From: Psococerastis gibbosa
Taxonomy: Eukaryota; Arthropoda; Insecta; Psocodea; Psocidae
Assembly: GCA_963971405.1 (NCBI GenBank)
Contig: OZ020486.1
Span: 5,022,001 to 5,086,000 of the forward strand
Reading direction: 5' to 3'
DNA length: 64,000 bases
Shown here: in pieces, positions 23,483-35,300 of the stretch
Layout of the letters: every line of letters starts with the position of its first letter
Position numbering within the stretch: position 1 is the first letter of the stretch
The notes under the pieces: generated by a model
The model's input: only the letters and a program-made list of their open reading frames with translations
The model's database searches: none
What the model was told of the DNA's origin: nothing
Program-made: the position numbers and the translations under genes

Positions 23483-23642
23483 AAGGCCGTGCCCAGGTTT
23501 TGATTTCGGGGAGGGGGGGGTCCAACAATTTTTTAACGTAATTTAATAATGAATTAATGGATAAATTCTTCAATTTATACAGGTTAACAAAAAAAAAATA
23601 TTTCGGGGGGTCCGGACCCCATGGACCACCTCCCTGGGCATG
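23483..23642. mobile_element. hAT-like MITE, same family as 24387-24572
   Basis: Starts AGGCCGTGCCCAGGTTTTGA and ends CCTGGGCATG; the interior aligns with the copy 900 bases downstream. The right end has lost several bases and no target duplication remains. Confidence 0.65.
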
Positions 23643-23717
23643 CTTGATTTGGGTTATTATTGGGTTAGAAAAAGAGACTCCAGGATGGTCTCCTTCTTCT
23701 TCTTCTTCGTCTATCAT

Positions 23718-24180
23718 GATCATTGCAACTGAAGGCATGATGACTGTACTAGGGAATTGTCATGCAGTGGTTTCCCGTTGTCTTCTGCATCCTTATGCCG
23801 TTGACTCTTCATTGAGTTCCTCCGCCTTTAGGGGCAATGTCCCAGCCCCAAGACAAAAATAGTTCCCTGCACAGAAAAGACTGTGTTTTACGCAGTGGCG
23901 TAAATAACTTTTGCTGCCCCCCCCCCCCCCCGCAAGACCTTTGGTGCGCCCTACTTTGTCTGATTGTCTCATTATTTCATCTTTTTTATGAGAGATAGTC
24001 AATAGTGGTATTATATTCAACATGGTTAACAAATTGAGTTGAATGTTTTTATTTACTACGTAGATTTCTAAATTATTCTATTATTTTCGGGAGCCGCAGT
24101 GGGCCCCCAGCAATGCTTTGCCCCCCCCCCCCCCCCGGCTCAAACTCGGTCCCCTATTTGTTCAGTCACCATTGCTTGCG
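23718..24180 (+). mobile_element. R6 repeat split by a G/C-tract insertion
   Basis: R6 sequence at 23718-23892 resumes at 24134 (CTCAAACTCGGTCCCCT). The ~240 bases between start CAGTGGCG and contain C runs, so a hAT-like MITE probably inserted into R6. No clear duplication is left. Confidence 0.5.
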
Positions 24181-24625
24181 GGTGCTAGATACTTTGAAGA
24201 GCTGCCCAGGAACATTAGAGGTGGAAGTGTTTGCATTTGGAGGAAATGATGTGGAACTAGGCAACCTTTTGAGACATCTGCTATTCTTCCTATGTTCCCC
24301 AATGCCCGGATTGTATTGATATTTAAATTTAGTCCTGTTTGTGCGATGTATGTATTTATGTTATAGTTTTAAGTTATTTGGACGCCAGAGGCCGTGCCCA
24401 GGTTTTGATTTCGGGGGGGGGGGGGTCCAAAAAAAATTTTTTTAAGGTAATTTATCACTGAACTGAATTAATGGATAAATTCTTCAAACCATACAGGTTT
24501 ACATACAAAGATTTATTTCGGGGGGGGGGGGGGGTCCGGACCTCATGGGCCACCCCCCTGGGCACGGCCATGTGGACGCCTATTGTATTCTGAATGAATC
24601 AATACCGATATTTTATATTCTTGCA
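24178..24625 (+). mobile_element. LINE 3' remnant carrying a hAT MITE
   Basis: 24178-24230 reads AGARYFEELPRNIR, the same tail as in the LINE at 39690-40012. Its 3' UTR continues to about 24625 and is interrupted by the MITE at 24387-24572. The homologous UTR at 40250-40290 is uninterrupted at that point. Confidence 0.6.
24387..24572. mobile_element. hAT-like MITE with perfect 8-bp TSD
   Basis: Ends AGAGGCCGTGCCCAGG and CCTGGGCACGGCCATG. The flanks 24379-24386 and 24573-24580 are both TGGACGCC. 186 bp with G runs; the insertion site is confirmed by the related empty site near 40261. Confidence 0.85.
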
Positions 24626-25184
24626 CTCGATAATCTATTCTATAAATATAGCAATCTTTCAAATAGAAAATTCCAATATATATGATTAATTTAACCGAAA
24701 CAGACTCATTCTCAGAATTTACTTCAATTATTCCTGCCATATCATCATCAAGCAGCAAGTGTTCAAATCTATCTGGACACCGACTCTTATCCACCCACAT
24801 TGGTTTATCGCCCTAATTTCCATATGGATCAGTAATTAACCAATGATAAATGAGACGAGAGCTGGTCAAATGGAATTCTTCTGTTTGGTGACGCAAGTCG
24901 AAGCTAGTCGCATCTGGCAATTAATTGCCAGTATTAACTGTACACGTGGCCGGACCACTAATAGTCTCATCAACATGAACCTGCCCAAACTTTACATCTT
25001 CATTAATGTCCCATTCATTCGTAGTTAACTAACCTGCGGTTCGAATCCCAATTAGGACACCGTTTTTTTCATCGATAATATAGGAGTGATGTATTGCTGA
25101 TTGCGGAGGCAAACATTGTTAACGGAATTTTGAATAAGAATTTCTTGAACAGGCACTCTACTGAACCCGTGCGTGCAGGCGTAA
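24626..25184. other. Intergenic, nothing recognised
   Basis: No gene or repeat partner. A lone B-box match near 25035 has no A box. Confidence 0.4.
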
Positions 25185-25248
25185 CTTCGGGCTGATTTAC
25201 GTCCGAGCTCATTTACGTTCGGGCTGATTTACGTTCGGGCTGATTTAC
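25185..25248 (+). repeat. 16-bp tandem repeat, 4 units
   Basis: Unit GTTCGGGCTGATTTAC, the last two units identical and the first two with a few substitutions. Confidence 0.85.
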
Positions 25249-25268
25249 GTTTTATTGTTATCTTTCAA

Positions 25269-25491
25269 TAAATAAATAATTAAATAAATGACTTTTTGTT
25301 CTAATACTACTACTACTAATTATACGGAGTGAGGGCTATAAAGCCCTCTTTTACACTCAACTGCGGGAACACCCGGGATCGCCTGCTTTACATGCCCTCC
25401 GAAGCATGGCCAGAAAATGCAGCAAGGGTGGGACTCTAACCAACTGCCTTTCGGAAGAAAATCGGAGTCTGTACCACTACACTACATGACT
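25269..25491 (-). mobile_element. S1 tRNA-derived SINE
   Basis: Minus-strand copy: A-box region TAGTGTAGTGGTACAG near 25480, B-box-like GGTTAGAGTCC near 25440-25430, then GCTTCGGAGGGCATGTAAAG and GGGCTTTATAGCCCTC, ending in a TTTATTTATT-type tail. The target site itself is not resolved. Confidence 0.75.
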
Positions 25492-25520
25492 TCCATGCCT
25501 GACTGACATGCGCCAGCCAT

Positions 25521-27080
25521 TCTCTTCCTCTTCTCTGCAGAACCGACAGATTGTCTCTCCCGCTAAGGAAGGAAACCGGAAGGAGTCGTGGTAGTAAGTG
25601 TATTGGGGAGACTTAATCCCCGACGGAGTTTGTTATAGCTGTAGGACTAATGTTCACCACAGTGTTCTCCTGTATGCCAATTATTCCAAGATGTCGCCAG
25701 CGAAGACACCAGGGCTGGGCAGCTAGTTAAAATGTCTCTTCTTCTTCTCTGCAGAACCGACAGATTGTCTCTCCCGCTAAGGAAGGAAACCGGAACGAGT
25801 CGTAGTAGTAAATGTATTGGGGAGACTTAATCCTCGACGGAGTTTGTTATAGCTGTAGGACTAATGTTCACCACAGTGTTCTCCTGTATGCCAATTATTC
25901 CAAGATGTCACCAGTGAAGACACCAGGGCTGGGCAGCTAGTTAAAATGTCTCTTCTTCTTCTCTGCAGAACCGACAGATTGTCTCTCCCGCTAAGGAAGG
26001 AAACCGGAACGAGTCGTAGTAGTAAATGTATTGGGGAGACTTAATCCTCGACGGAGTTTGTTATAGCTGTAGGACTAATGTTCACCACAGTGTTCTCCTG
26101 TATGCCAATTATTCCAAGATGTCACCAGCGAAGCCACCAGGGCTGGGCAGCTAGTTAAAATGTCTCTTCTTCTTCTCTGCAGAACCGACAGATTGCCTCT
26201 CCCGCTAAGGAAGGAAACCGGAACGAGTCGTAGTAGTAAATGTATTGGGGAGACTTAATCCTCGACGGAGTTTGTTATAGCTGTAGGACTAATGTTCACC
26301 ACAGTGTTCTCCTGTATGTCAATTATTCCAAGATGTCGCCAGCGAAGACACCAGGGCTGGGCAGCTAGTTAAAATGTCTCTTCTTCTTCTCTGCAGAACC
26401 GACAGATTGTCTCTCCCGCTAAGGAAGGAAACTGGAACGAGTCGTAGTAGTAAATGTATTGGGGAGACTTAATCCTCGACGGAGTTTGTTATAGCTGTAG
26501 GACTAATGTTCACCACAGTGTTCTCCTGTATGCCAATTATTCCAAGATGTCGCCAGCGAAGACACCAGGGCTGGGCAGCTAGTTAAAATGTCTCTTCTTC
26601 TTCTCTGCAGAACCGACAGATTGTCTCTCCCGCTAAGGAAGGAAACCGGAACGAGTCGTAGTAGTAAATGTATTGGGGAGACTTAATCCTCGACGGAGTT
26701 TGTTATAGCTGTAGGACTAATGTTCACCACAGTGTTCTCCTGTATGCCAATTATTCCAAGATGTCGCCAGCGAAGACACCAGGGCTGGGCAGCTAGTTAA
26801 AATGTCTCTTCTTCTTCTCTGCAGAACCGACAGATTGTCTCTCCCGCTAAGGAAGGAAACCGGAACGAGTCGTAGTAGTAAATGTATTGGGGAGAGTTAA
26901 TCCCCGAGGGAGTTTGCTATAGGTGTGGGATTAATGTTCACCACAGGGTTCTCCTGTACGCCAATTATTCCAAGATGTCGCCAGCGAAGGCACCATAGGG
27001 CTGGGCAGCTAGTTAAATGTCTCTTCTTCTTCTCAGCAGAACCGACAGATTGGCTCTCCCACTATGACCAACCGGAAGGA
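25521..27080 (+). repeat. 214-bp satellite array, about 7.2 units
   Basis: The marker GCAGAACCGACAG recurs at 25537, 25751, 25965, 26179, 26393, 26607, 26821 and 27036: seven spacings of 214 (the last 215). Internal units are nearly identical; the first and last differ most and share AATCCCCGA where internal units have AATCCTCGA. All frames contain stops, so it is non-coding. Every unit carries TCTTCTTCTTCTCTGCAG, a strong splice-acceptor look-alike. Confidence 0.95.
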
Positions 27081-27604
27081 GTAGAGGAGGGTCATAAGTC
27101 ACACACTGGTGAACTGATATTATTACAGAAAATTATATTGATGTCAATAACTGCTCACAGATACTCAGCAGGAAGTCCGACCCGCTCAAGCGAACTTCCC
27201 TTCAGAAGTGGAGATAATTTCTTAAAGAAAGAGCACGCTGTCTTTACCTTGTATTTACAAAACAATGCAGATATGCCTGCTTAGGCTTATAATCAATCAA
27301 TCAATCAATCCTGTACAGGCAGCTGCAACTTGCGACATAATCGCCATTGTTTAAAGTATATCCACTTCATTAGTTAGGTAGGTTTTACCGCAAGAAATTG
27401 TGATAAATATTGATTTAGAAACAATTCTGGCAAGTGGCTAAGGACTTTCACCCAGAAGATTGTTATTTCGACTTTGGAAGGCCATAATTGCGACTGCTAC
27501 AGATAAAGCTCAAAAGTATTTTTTTTATTAAATGAAAAACTGCTTTATATCAGGCGAGCGTTAGCCCCTAAGGGCTACTCTACCAGCAGCTGACCCGTTT
27601 TTAA
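27081..27604. other. Intergenic; short (AATC)n run
   Basis: (AATC)n at about 27290-27310; nothing else recognised. Confidence 0.4.
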
Positions 27605-27750
27605 ATAAAAGCTTAATCGCATATAAACAATTTAACTAATGTATCTGATTGGCCTTTTCAGTTGCCTCTGTAGGTTAGTACCCGTGTTGAGTTACGGCAC
27701 GTCTCCGCTAGCATGGCGTGTAGAGACTTGCACAAGTACGTACAAGCACC
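27605..27750 (-). mobile_element. S2 SINE
   Basis: Minus copy, with TTAATCGCATATAAACAATT at its 3' end and GGCGTGTAGAGACTTGCACA near its 5' end, truncated before the A box and butting onto repeat R9. Confidence 0.65.
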
Positions 27751-27958
27751 CAAATTTGCCGATTTTCAGCGAAAATGGCCCTTTTTCGGCCGCGTCTTTG
27801 GGGATGTTAATATCAATTTGAAACTTGAAACTACTTTAGTTCTTTTCCACCTTTCTTACTCTTTCCAGACATAGATTCAGTTTTACTATCCGTCTCTTTG
27901 TTCGGGGTCAGGTGAGTGTATACGCCATCCGTGTTTCGGCGAAAAACATGTTCAAATA
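27749..27958 (+). repeat. R9 repeat, copy 1
   Basis: About 205 bases (GCCGATTTTCAGCGAAAATG, CTTTCTTACTCTTTC, GTGTTTCGGCGAAAAACATG) nearly identical to 29400-29608. Function unknown. Confidence 0.8.
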
Positions 27959-27984
27959 TAGGGAGGGAGTGGCGGATCGGTAGA

Positions 27985-28273
27985 AATGATGAGCTCTACG
28001 CGATATACCGAGAACCTCCGATAGTAGCGGAAATCAAGAGAGCCCGCATCAGGTGGCTAAGACACGTGGAACGAATGCCAGACAATAGGACAACATGAGC
28101 AGCCTTACACAAGGTGGCCCAAGGGAGAAGACGAGTGGTACGACCACGGATGCGATGGCTGGACAACGTGGGTCTGGCAACCCTTGGCGTCGATGACTGA
28201 TGCAGGAGAGCGCAGGACCACGCAGCTGGCATGATGCAGCCCAAGGCCCTTCACGGGCCGTAGCGCCAAGGAG
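27985..28273 (+). pseudogene. RTE-like LINE reverse-transcriptase tail
   Basis: One frame reads IKRARIRWLRHVERMPDNR, a stop at 28096, then GRRRVVRPRMRWLDNVGLAT and a second stop. The RWLxHVxRMxD / RxRPRxRWLDxV order is the usual C-terminus of endonuclease/RT LINEs. Two in-frame stops and no upstream RT core: a dead 3' fragment. Confidence 0.8.
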
Positions 28274-28450
28274 TAAGTAAGTACAGTACGCTTTGAGATC
28301 ATTATCAGCCATGATTTTACTACCCTACCCTACGACTCCAGCCTTGAAAGTCATTGTAATTATGTTTCAGACAAAGCTAAAGACTAAAGAGGATGTCGTT
28401 GGAATTCGAAAACTGTAGCCATTGTCACTTACATTTCTTCTACTTCTTGG

Positions 28451-28678
28451 CAATGGCGGCGCTACAGAGGTGCCAGAGGGCCCCAACAGTTTCTCCGGCC
28501 CCTTCGGGGTCCCCCCCCCCCCACTTTTAAGAAATTTTACATGTTGTTAAATTGCAGAATTATTGAACGGTATACCTACTCCCAATGAAAAATGTTTCTT
28601 TTTTTTTCATTGGTCCCCCCCCGGATAGAAGTCATGCCCCCCACGGCCCCCGCCTTAAAATTACTGGCTACGCCACTG
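28451..28678. mobile_element. hAT-like MITE flanked by a 9-base duplication
   Basis: Starts CAATGGCGGCGCTAC and ends GGCTACGCCACTG; the C run at left and the second C-rich block are typical here. ACTTCTTGG occurs directly on both sides (28442-28450, 28679-28687). That is 8 plus one chance base, or a 9-bp duplication. Confidence 0.75.
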
Positions 28679-29399
28679 ACTTCTTGGTATCTCATTTATG
28701 GCTCGATACGACCGATATTCCTTAAGAGAAATTGTATTAATGTATATCTTTTTTTTTTAAATATGATAGAGTGATAGAGTGAGATTTGATTGTGTCTTAC
28801 AGATTTAATTTAGCCCGTTCCAACTGCCCAAATCAGACCTCAATCCTTACAAGTTCATTAACCTACCATTAACCTTTAAGCAGTACAAAACAAACCGCGA
28901 AAGCAACAACAATTGAAGAGGGCTCGTTATTGTAAAAATGTTTAACAATGATTTTCAACTTTTCAGGTCGCGGTCTCGTTAGCAAAACCATAAACCTGTA
29001 GGCACAAACCTCTAGCGTATCATTAGCAACTATAACATGAAACAATTTGTAACTATATTTTATGATAATTTTTATGTCTATATTACAGGTTAACTAGCAT
29101 TGGTTGGGTTTATTGCGTTTCGAGCACAGTCATTTATTATCTAGACAATGTGTCACTCATAGATGTGCATAGAATAGATTGCTTAAGAGTGTAAAAAATC
29201 GCATGTAAAATCCTATGCAATGTTTTTCGGTTACGTGCCATCCTGATTTCTGTACTCATGGATGACGCTTTTTGGGCCTATCTCAATTTAAATTATACAC
29301 ATGTTTTGGTCTATTCTTCCTCTTTCAGGCCATGCTATATATTTGTTGTGATAGGACAAAGGGTTCGACTTGGGGGGGGGGGGGGACGTGAGAAGGTGC
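28679..29399. other. Intergenic, short R9-linked repeat at its end
   Basis: 29275-29350 (TTCTTCCTCTTTCAGGCCAT) is repeated at 29880-29950. Nothing else recognised. Confidence 0.45.
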
Positions 29400-29608
29400 G
29401 CCCAAATTTGCCGATTTTCAGCGAAAATGGCCCTTTTTCGGCCGCGTTTTTGGGAATGTTAATATCACTTAGAAACTTGAAACTACTTCAGTTCTTTTCC
29501 ACCTTTCTTACTCTTTCTAGACATATATTCAGTTTTACTATCCATCTCTTGGTTCAGGGCCAGGTGAGTGTATAAGCCATCCGTGTTTCGGCGAAAAACA
29601 TGTTCAAA
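29400..29608 (+). repeat. R9 repeat, copy 2
   Basis: Partner of 27749-27958. It is bracketed by the two short copies of TTCTTCCTCTTTCAGGCCAT (near 29310 and 29920), so the R9 unit is probably longer than 205 bases. Confidence 0.8.
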
Positions 29609-29959
29609 GGGTACTCTTCCAAATGACATGCATAGCGTAAAAACATTTCACAGCCTACAATTTTCAACCGAAATTAATTTTTAATGTCTCATTAGAAGCA
29701 ATATGAATTAAGGTTTCAAACGAGTATCAATACATATTTTCAAATTCACCCCTTCACCCCTTAAACACAAGTGGGACACAACATTTCTATAAAACAAATG
29801 ACGCGAAAAAATTCATTTCCAGCAATCCCTATGAATTGCATGGGCGGGTTTAAAGCAATTTTTTTGGGCAGTTTAGAAGGCCTATCTTAATTTAAATTAT
29901 ACCCATGTCTTTGTCTATTCTTCCTCTTTCAGGCCATGCTATATTTGTGGTGACGTTTA

Positions 29960-31415
29960 TCAAACTGGAATGACATCACGCTATAAGTTTAAGTGACTGT
30001 AATTATGATATTGGTGCTATTTGTCCGATTTTCATCAAATTTCGTTCATGTGAAAGAAAGCACGATGTTTTCTAAAAAGAGCAGATGATGGCCTTGGCCA
30101 TGCAGACTTCAGCCCAATTTTAATAGACCTGTATTCTTTAAGTTTGAGAATACCATGAGGAGCTTTTCAGTTAAAAAAAAAACTCGAGTTAGCATCATTT
30201 CCAAGATTGACCTGTATTTTACTGAACTAGAATAAAATGGTCTAAGCGTTGAGTGTCTATGATTTTAGGGCATTTGAGGGTTTTATGGCAGCGGCAAGAC
30301 CATCTCGCCTTCAATGGGCATGCTCATAATGGGTGATGAAAAGGGCTGTGCTACAAATTTGCAGTTATTTCCCGGCAATTTTCATATCTTTGTTGCACAT
30401 TAAGTGTACCAATTAGAATTGTCTTACACGGTGTAATTGTGTTTTATGGAACATGTCTTTAAAAACGAGCGTAAGATACGAGGTCGTGATGTCTGCAGTA
30501 GTTGCGGTTTTGTGAAAACTATGAGGATAGTCTGGGAGTCAGAACATGTATACTGACTGAGTAGCGCATAGCTTGCCAATCCAAATAAGCAGACTGACAT
30601 CCCTATTCTTATACATAGGATGCAGTATTTCAGGGCTTTGTAATTTTTTTCAATGAAATCACAGGATCGAAGTTACAAAATATTTGCGTCCCGGGCTCGC
30701 ATTTTGGCCACTTGGTAGCGCTTGGGTGTTTCCCGCACAAATTTAAAAATTGAAATGTAGCATAGTCAATATCAATTTTATATTGTTTTATATTAATCAA
30801 TCCATAATGACCCAAATTTAATGAAAACAACGAGTTTTTTGTATCATTCGCTCACCTATAGGCCTATCTACATCACAATGATCAATGAATATTAAAAAAA
30901 AAAAAAAAAAAAAAAATGCTCGTGGTATCGTAATAACCCAGTATTGTATTAATTTATGGAAGTATCACATACAATACTTTAAATTATGTTCCAACATGAG
31001 TTTAGAAAGAGTACGTATTGTACATTACGTTACGGCAAGTATTCATTAGGGCCTTTTCGTATAGGTCACTGGGGGTTTAATATTTTTAATCGAACCCCTG
31101 TATGAGGAAAGTGGTAGAAAACGTCTTTGCGTCCTGTTTATTAAACAGTAGACCATGTATCGGACATTTTCACAACCTCAGCCTTTACCCCTATTTATTC
31201 AGACGCAATACTAACGCAATACGGCGACACCCACCATGTTCCCTTACTTTTGACTCAGTAAAGCCATGGGTGAAAAGTGAAAATTCAAGGTGAGTTCCAT
31301 GGAAAATGCTTCTAAAATACAGCATAATGCAATAACATAAATGTAATAACAAATATACAGTAATTTACAGTGAAGGGGAAGGAACACAACTATTATTTTT
31401 GACTTTTTCTTTCTG
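29960..31415. other. Intergenic, nothing recognised but a poly(A) run
   Basis: A23-like run at 30894-30916. Short open frames only, without recognisable domains. Confidence 0.4.
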
Positions 31416-31584
31416 CAGCCTGATCGAGGCGATTATAATACCGGGGTTAAATAAATACCCTGGGATTATAACTGTAAACAAGCAAATTTTGAATAGCAGT
31501 TTCCATTATAAAATTATCTTGTTTACATTTTAATTACCAGGGGATTAAATAAATACCAGTATTATAATCGCCTCGATCAGGCTG
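31416..31584. mobile_element. R8 foldback MITE, compact copy
   Basis: Ends CAGCCTGATCGAGGCGATTA and its perfect inverse, extending ~30 bases with ATAATAC. CTG lies on both sides (31413-31415, 31585-31587). 169 bp, no coding. Confidence 0.8.
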
Positions 31585-31976
31585 CTGGTAGGTTAATTGT
31601 CTTGCTATGAATTTTTAAGTTTCCACTCGAATTTCCTTTATTCAAAATTTTCTCTGGCGGGACGAGACGCCTCCTCTGCTCACACCTATATACCTGCACA
31701 CATTGACTCGAACCTATAGATTAAGGAAAAGGCGTAGTAACAAAATAGCTTTAATAAAGTGAAAAGTAGCGAAATGTATATTAAAAAAGGCACATTTGTG
31801 GGTAAACATACAGTAGGTACAGTACATGAAAATATCCCAGTATTTTTTTTAACTGTAAACATAAAGATAGCCTAGTCCAACTTCTTTCACATCTAAATGA
31901 TCACTTAAAATTACAATTGGTCCTTAGCCTAGTGAGAAAGTTAAAAATTATAAAAAAAAAAAAATCCTGTCAACGT
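31585..31976. other. 3' flank of the MFSD6-like gene, nothing recognised
   Basis: AT-rich sequence between the R8 element and the candidate poly(A) signal. Confidence 0.4.
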
Positions 31977-31982
31977 TTTATT
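31977..31982 (-). promoter_or_regulatory. Candidate poly(A) signal AATAAA of the MFSD6-like gene
   Basis: The first AATAAA on the minus strand after the stop, 258 bases downstream. No closer AATAAA or ATTAAA is seen, so a 3' UTR of about 280 bases is likely. Confidence 0.45.
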
Positions 31983-32239
31983 TGAAACCCGTTATCTACG
32001 GCAGAAAATTGAATTCCATAATTTATGTCCAAAATTTAGGGTCGTCTTTGAAGTAAATGAGATAAATAGTTCAATAGGCTAATATTGTACATTTCCATGA
32101 ACAGCCAATCACAATCAAGAATTGTTATTACTATTGACTTCATTTCGAGCGTAACTTCACAATCTTTAAACTAATATTGTACAATAATGAATTTTTAGTC
32201 TTAAGTTAAAAAATAAATAAAAAATCTCAGTCAATTTGT

Positions 32240-32307
32240 TTAGGGACGGTGTCCATTTTGTTGCAAGTTCCGCATGGGTGTATATGTTCCTTTCCCATCA
32301 TTTGAAC
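32240..32307 (-). CDS. MFSD6-like exon 10, C-terminal tail (residues 665-686)
   Basis: Acceptor TTTGTTTTTTTAG before 32307; 68 bases, stop TAA at 32242-32240. It encodes a short polar tail ending NLQQNGHRP. It is the least certain exon because it is short, but phase, acceptor and position fit. Confidence 0.75.
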
Positions 32308-35300
32308 CTAAAAAAACAAATTAAATGTTACATACCGTAATACATCATACCGATTAGGTCTGGAAAAGAAAGGCGAAAATTAGTCGGCAGGGAAACAGCT
32401 CAGTTTCCTACTACCAAAATGAACGATTCGGTCATTCTGATACATTTCAATGACGTCCATCAACCTGTACCTAAGTTTATAATTGTCATGTTCACGCTTG
32501 CTTAACATTGACTTATTATGGCATAATATGACACCAAGTAGGAGTGGAAGCCGATATAAATCTATGATTATCTGCAATTTTATGACTAGGCAATTTTGCA
32601 CCGTAGGAGTATTATCAAATTATTGTGCTTTTTAGCGTGCTTTTATGTGCTTTTATGTGTGCGAGTCTCTACACGCCATGCGATCGGAGACGTATCGTAA
32701 CTCAAGAAGGGTACTATGTTACAGAGGCGACTGAAGAACTCAATCGGTTACATGCATTAAATTTAACTGTTTGTAACATGCGATTAACTTTTTTTTTTAA
32801 TTCCTTGTATAACGTGATAACAAATGTTTGGAGCTGGTTTAAAAAAATCTCATTTGGCGGGATAAAATTCCAATGTAAACTAACGTGACTAATTATTCTA
32901 CTAAACAGCTTAATTTAAAATTCGGTCAAGATTCTCTATTTAGCCTCTTCGGGTCCTTTCTCAGATTCCTATATAAAGTATCCATAATATATTAAATTAT
33001 ACTTCTTCCTAGGGCTGAACTGCAGGCTACTAGTGGGGTCACAGGTGGCGGATAGTGAACGGCCATCAGATATGATGGTTAGCTGCGAATAAGATGAATA
33101 AGCAGTCCCCGACCAAGCAGTACCGAGTGGGGTCCGGTTAAAGATCCCCCACCTAGCTCCTTGGAACTAGGGCATGGGCACCCTTTTGTCCATGGGAGAG
33201 AAAAAGCTCCCTAAAGGCGGAAGAATTCAACAGAGGAGTCAACGGCATAAGGATGCAGAAGGCAACGGGAAACCACCGCATTAAAGGTCCTTCGGGGCAT
33301 CCCTTGTACAATCATTATGAGCGAAAAATCGCTCAAATGATCGCCAATCATCAACGTTGAAGGGGCACGAGAAGAAGAAGAATACTTCTTCCAATACTAA
33401 AAACCTACCTTTATTTCGTTTTGGACTGTAAGTGCCCGATTCCGGATAAAGTTGCGGCATGTTCTTCTTCTTCTTCAGGCAGCAGTGGTACGCGATGAAG
33501 TATATGGCAGCGACAACAGCGGAGAAGACAGCACCCGAGCAGTAGATCACGTGATATGGACTTTCTGCAGGAGTGTCTTCGTTATCCTCGCGGGTCAGGT
33601 TGCGGCGCGCTACCGTAAGAGCCTTCAGATCGGATTCGGATGGAGAAAGAACGGTGGCCATGATGCAGCCTATGCTGTTCCCTGGGAAAAGGACAAGAAT
33701 GAAAAGGTTAGGAAATCATGTCCTACTACTGTCTTACTTATCGTACTTACATTACATGAAATGTCGTACTGTAGGTTTGCGATTTAGCTTGCTAATTCAG
33801 TGAATAAGCAATTTATGTACCTACTTTTGGATTTTTTTTCCAACGCCTGCTTTCAGCATTTCAGCTTTAAGCAACCCTATCTGCCTGGCGGGGGGAGTGA
33901 GTCTGTTAATTGACTTGAAGCACCACCCTAAGGGCAGACTCCTTCACCTCGGGGAGAAGGTGAGTTGACTGACAGGGTAGACCTCCTGATTATAGTGGAT
34001 TCCGAACCAGTAGGGGAACATAGTAATGTCGCACGACTAACCAGGACTCGACACGCACTTAGACTGACTGGCATAGTCTGAGTCCCAGAACGTTATCACG
34101 TCTTACCATGTTCCCCTGCCAATGCTGTGCACACTACCAAGTTTGCTGCAGCTTGGAACAGGCTCTGTGGCGCGTGGATTCAACTTGGTTGGATTTTAGA
34201 AATGGCACATAGGCTACATCTTTCTAACTACATTCTACATCAATAAATCCATTACGAAAGAGATTAATTTGGAAAGTAATACTTTTTAAACGGTTAAATA
34301 AGAATCCTGTGTCCTGATAGACCAGTCTAGAAGTAAGTCGTTCGGTACGGTTGATAATGTTGTCACTTATCACCTGTGGTCCTACTATGACAATTGTTTT
34401 TTATCTTATATTGGGACTATAGAATGTCGCACTTCATTGTTTTTTTTTATGATGCTACTGTACCTACCTATTATTTAGATATATTGCACACCTATAACTT
34501 CCACAGAACATATTTATATATATATTTTTTTATAAAGTTCCCTAAATTCCGCCCTGCTGTTTCTGGAGACTGGGATTTGTGTAAATCATCCAAAATTTAT
34601 CAAGCCGACGAGCTTCGTATTGTATCTACCCTGAAGAATAAACTCCCTAGAACGTATACCAAGAGCTGAAAAGGAAGGCGCAGGATGGAGTGAGCTGGAG
34701 GATGGTATGCAGGACGTTGCTGCCAACCAATTGTTGAGATTGTGCCTCAGAAATACCAAGTAGCACAACTGTTTATGCAGCCATAAAAATATAGCTATTC
34801 AGTGAACATTATACCGTCACTGAAAATGCTTACAACGTTGTTGTACATTCTATGATAAACACGTATACATACCTATGCAGAAGTGAGCAACGAAACCAAG
34901 TGCTTGGGCAGTGAAAATAAGATGTTTAGGGAAAAGCTCTCGGATGTAGAGAATAGCATTGAGAACCATGAGGCTGAGGGTGAATACTTCCAGCCCACCG
35001 GTAATGAACAGGACCCAGGGCGTTTCAATGAAGAGGAGACCTGGAATCAAATTAAATCGATCGAACCGGATGGAATTTTCAAGAAAGAATTACTGAACAT
35101 ATACTGCAATAATATAAAAAATGTAAATCTGCAGTTTGCGTAGCTTAATAATTTCGTCGACGATACGTTCCGTAAGTATTAATGACGTATTCAAGAATTA
35201 ATAGCATATTAATAATAATAATAATAAAGTCTTTATTGAAAAAAAAAATTGTGTAGATACAGCGAGCCCTCTCTTACGCCTAACTGTACATACATGTATC

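Noticed and set aside
25034-25046. GGTTCGAATCCC as part of a tRNA gene
   Set aside because: A perfect B box, but no A box at the right distance and no acceptor-stem pairing.
25521-27080. CRISPR-like or coding repeat array
   Set aside because: Units are contiguous without spacers, 214 bp long, and contain stops in every frame; this is a satellite in a eukaryotic genome.
33281-33408. Continuation of exon 9 as the transporter's C-terminus
   Set aside because: A consensus GTAGGT donor at 33408 and an in-phase terminal exon at 32307-32240 fit better; the continuation runs into repeat R6.
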